Source: an uncultured Granulosicoccaceae bacterium (GTDB lineage: Bacteria > Pseudomonadota > Gammaproteobacteria > Granulosicoccales > Granulosicoccaceae). Taken from it: 64,000 nucleotides of DNA. Position numbers and translations under genes: made by a program. The notes beneath the pieces were generated by a model, which was not told the origin of the DNA, searched no databases, and was given only the letters and a program-made list of their open reading frames with translations. The stretch spans positions 1 to 64,000 of the forward strand of contig CALLBO010000026.1 in assembly GCA_937998875.1 (NCBI GenBank). Direction: 5' to 3'. This document shows, one piece after another, positions 62,570 through 64,000 of this stretch. How positions within the stretch are numbered: position 1 is the first letter of the stretch; each line of letters opens with the position of its first letter.

Positions 62570-63439
62570 ATGGAACAGATACTGGCCAATGGGCTCTATC
62601 TTGGAGCGCAATATGCGCTGATAGCACTTGGTTTAACCCTAATATTTTCACTGATGAACGTACTGAATTTTGCCCACGGGCAGATGTATGTATTTGGTGG
62701 TTTCGTTACTTACACAGTCGTTGCTCAATTAGGCCTGCCGTTTGTTGTCGGTTTGTTTGTCTCGGCCATGACTCTGGCGGTTATGGGAGCTTTTATAGAA
62801 AAGTTTCTGTTTCGTCCGGTGATAAAAAAATCAACCCGTGAAGAGTCAACCATGCTTTTAGCAGCTGGCATCGCATTTTTTCTTGATGCGGTAATTCTTT
62901 TGATTTTTGGTGAAAAACAACGCGGCGTACCCAAAATCATCGACGGTGTGCTCAATTGGGATTTTAGAATTATTATGCCGTATGACCGGATCCTGATCGG
63001 TTGCCTTGCAGTTGCGATGATCATTGCGTTTATTTTGTTTATGCAGTATTCCAAAACAGGTCGTGCGATGCGCGCATTGGCGCAAGACCGAGTTGCGGCG
63101 CAGTTAATGGGAGTGGAAGTAGATCGTTACTCGATGATTGGCTTCGCACTTGGCGCTATGCTGGCAGGGCTTGTCGGTGGACTACTCGTCACCATTACCG
63201 GTGTCAACTTGGGCATGGGCGGGCCGACATCTATCAAGGCATTTTTGATGATAATGATCGGCGGAGCAGGTGTTATCTCGGGCGCTATTGCCGGTGGATT
63301 TATTTTAGGCATGATGGAGTCAATCGGGCTAACTGCACTTTCCTCTTATGGTGATATAACTTATCTGGTTATCTTCGCAACCTTGATGGTATTTCTGGCT
63401 ATAAGGCCGCAAGGCCTCATGGGCAAGCCCTGGGGCTGA
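62570..63439 (+). CDS. Liv-type ABC permease, LivH family
   Basis: A 289-residue inner-membrane permease. The N-terminus LANGLYLGAQYALIALGLTLIFSLMNVLNFAHGQMYVFGG is diagnostic for LivH/UrtB permeases. The EAA-type loop MRALAQDRVAAQLMGVEVDRYSMIGFALGAMLAGL and the C-terminal IGGAGVISGAIAGGFILGMMES follow. It is second gene of the operon with the binding protein and the LivM-type permease. Confidence 0.93.
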   Translation: MEQILANGLYLGAQYALIALGLTLIFSLMNVLNFAHGQMYVFGGFVTYTVVAQLGLPFVVGLFVSAMTLAVMGAFIEKFLFRPVIKKSTREESTMLLAAGIAFFLDAVILLIFGEKQRGVPKIIDGVLNWDFRIIMPYDRILIGCLAVAMIIAFILFMQYSKTGRAMRALAQDRVAAQLMGVEVDRYSMIGFALGAMLAGLVGGLLVTITGVNLGMGGPTSIKAFLMIMIGGAGVISGAIAGGFILGMMESIGLTALSSYGDITYLVIFATLMVFLAIRPQGLMGKPWG

Positions 63440-63443
63440 TGAA

Positions 63444-64000
63444 GTGAACATAAAACAGATAGTCGGGGTGGTTGTTTTCCTGCTGCTAGTCTTTATAGCG
63501 GTACCCTGGGCAATTGCCAGTTCAGGCAGGTGGGATTTCTATTACACGTTAACCTCGGTAGCCCTGCTATCAATTGCATCAGCAGGTGTATGGCTAACGT
63601 TCTATATCGGCCGCATCAATATCGGGCAGGGCGCCTATGCATTAGCAGGCGGCTACGTGTCAGCTGTACTGATTATGCAGGTCGGTATGAACTTCTGGTT
63701 TACAATTCCACTGGCAGGTATTTTTTGCGCTTTGCTGAGCGTCCTGATTGGTGTACCCATTCTTCGATTGCGTGGTGTGTACTTCGCGATGGTAACACTG
63801 GTGCTTACTGAAGTTATGCGCCTGGCTGCATTGGCGTTGCCCATTACTAATGGCGCTAAAGGTATTACCTCTATTCCTTTACCACAAGAACTATCACTAT
63901 TCGGCCTGACGTTGATACCGGATTTCAGTACGTTGGAAAACCCGAAGTTAGCGTTCTACTTTGCAGCAGTCAGCATAATGGTGATCTGTTATGCCGTGTT
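63444..64000 (+). CDS. Liv-type ABC permease, LivM family (cut by window edge)
   Basis: The frame from GTG 63444 stays open to the window end, giving the first 185 or so residues of a LivM/UrtC permease. It has an N-terminal helix (VVVFLLLVFIAVPWAIA), then WLTFYIGRINIGQGAYALAGGYVSAVL and VPILRLRGVYFAMVTLVLTEVMRLAALALP, the family core. It starts five bases after the LivH stop. The ATPase genes (LivG/LivF type) are expected beyond the edge. Confidence 0.9.
   Translation, partial: MNIKQIVGVVVFLLLVFIAVPWAIASSGRWDFYYTLTSVALLSIASAGVWLTFYIGRINIGQGAYALAGGYVSAVLIMQVGMNFWFTIPLAGIFCALLSVLIGVPILRLRGVYFAMVTLVLTEVMRLAALALPITNGAKGITSIPLPQELSLFGLTLIPDFSTLENPKLAFYFAAVSIMVICYAV

Noticed and set aside
1-64000. 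CRISPR arrays, prophage, insertion sequences, rRNA and tRNA genes.
   Set aside because: I saw no regularly spaced direct repeats, transposase or integrase sequence, or intact structural RNA gene on either strand.

Overview
The window is a 64 kb chromosomal stretch of a nutritionally versatile heterotroph. Gene families, lipobox and signal peptides, Shine-Dalgarno sites and roughly half G+C point to a proteobacterium, most likely a marine or soil-type gammaproteobacterium. This is inference: there is no rRNA or other phylogenetic marker. I see no phage, transposase, CRISPR array, rRNA or intact tRNA gene. Almost all of it is catabolic and transport operons with local regulators.

Layout. 1-10 kb: a beta-keto acid cleavage enzyme; a tryptophan-to-anthranilate kynurenine operon (kynureninase, tryptophan 2,3-dioxygenase, kynurenine formamidase); an EamA and a LysE exporter; and a sugar dehydrogenase/epimerase pair. 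10-15.5 kb: single genes (an Asp/Asn beta-hydroxylase-like protein, a membrane-anchored retropepsin-like protease, a trypsin-like lipoprotein, a short AraC-type protein) and the remnant of a class III aminotransferase. 15.5-26.7 kb: an aromatic catabolism locus with an SDR dehydrogenase, MarR regulator, feruloyl-CoA-synthase-type ligase, MobA-type 3-hydroxybenzoate 4-monooxygenase, crotonase, amidohydrolase, acyl-CoA dehydrogenase and FadB-like protein. Two copies of the same near-palindrome, GTTATATAGTATAAC, mark its two control regions, so the parts probably form one regulon that shortens a hydroxylated phenylpropanoid side chain and feeds 3-hydroxybenzoate to protocatechuate. The C-terminal half of a BoxR/BzdR-type regulator lies inside it.

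27-37 kb: a dipeptide-type ABC transporter faces a four-gene hydrolase operon (M24, C45, two M20), the last of which is frameshifted at a G7 tract. 37.6-43.3 kb: an exported DUF2235 protein, a leaderless PotD-like protein, an RclR/RclC-like redox-stress locus with glutaredoxin, and an exported protein of unknown function. 43.6-48.3 kb: a Rieske oxygenase, desaturase and Rieske ferredoxin operon, then a LysR-controlled TauE and two VOC proteins. 49.3-52.1 kb: a small phosphoesterase and a secreted protein with 33-residue DGDGxGWNG repeats.

52.2-64 kb: a ureide operon that, read as a pathway, converts allantoate to ureidoglycine (AllC), oxalurate plus glycine (PucG-type aminotransferase), oxamate plus carbamoyl phosphate (AllFGH) and ATP (carbamate kinase). 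A divergent GntR regulator and a Liv-type ABC importer follow, the importer running off the window edge.

Unusual points are the two-site MarR regulon with its MobA link, a second palindromic upstream module shared by three unlinked genes (14243, 43465 and, weaker, 11702), the orphan BoxR-like half, and the PucG/AllFGH route replacing the ureidoglycolate branch.
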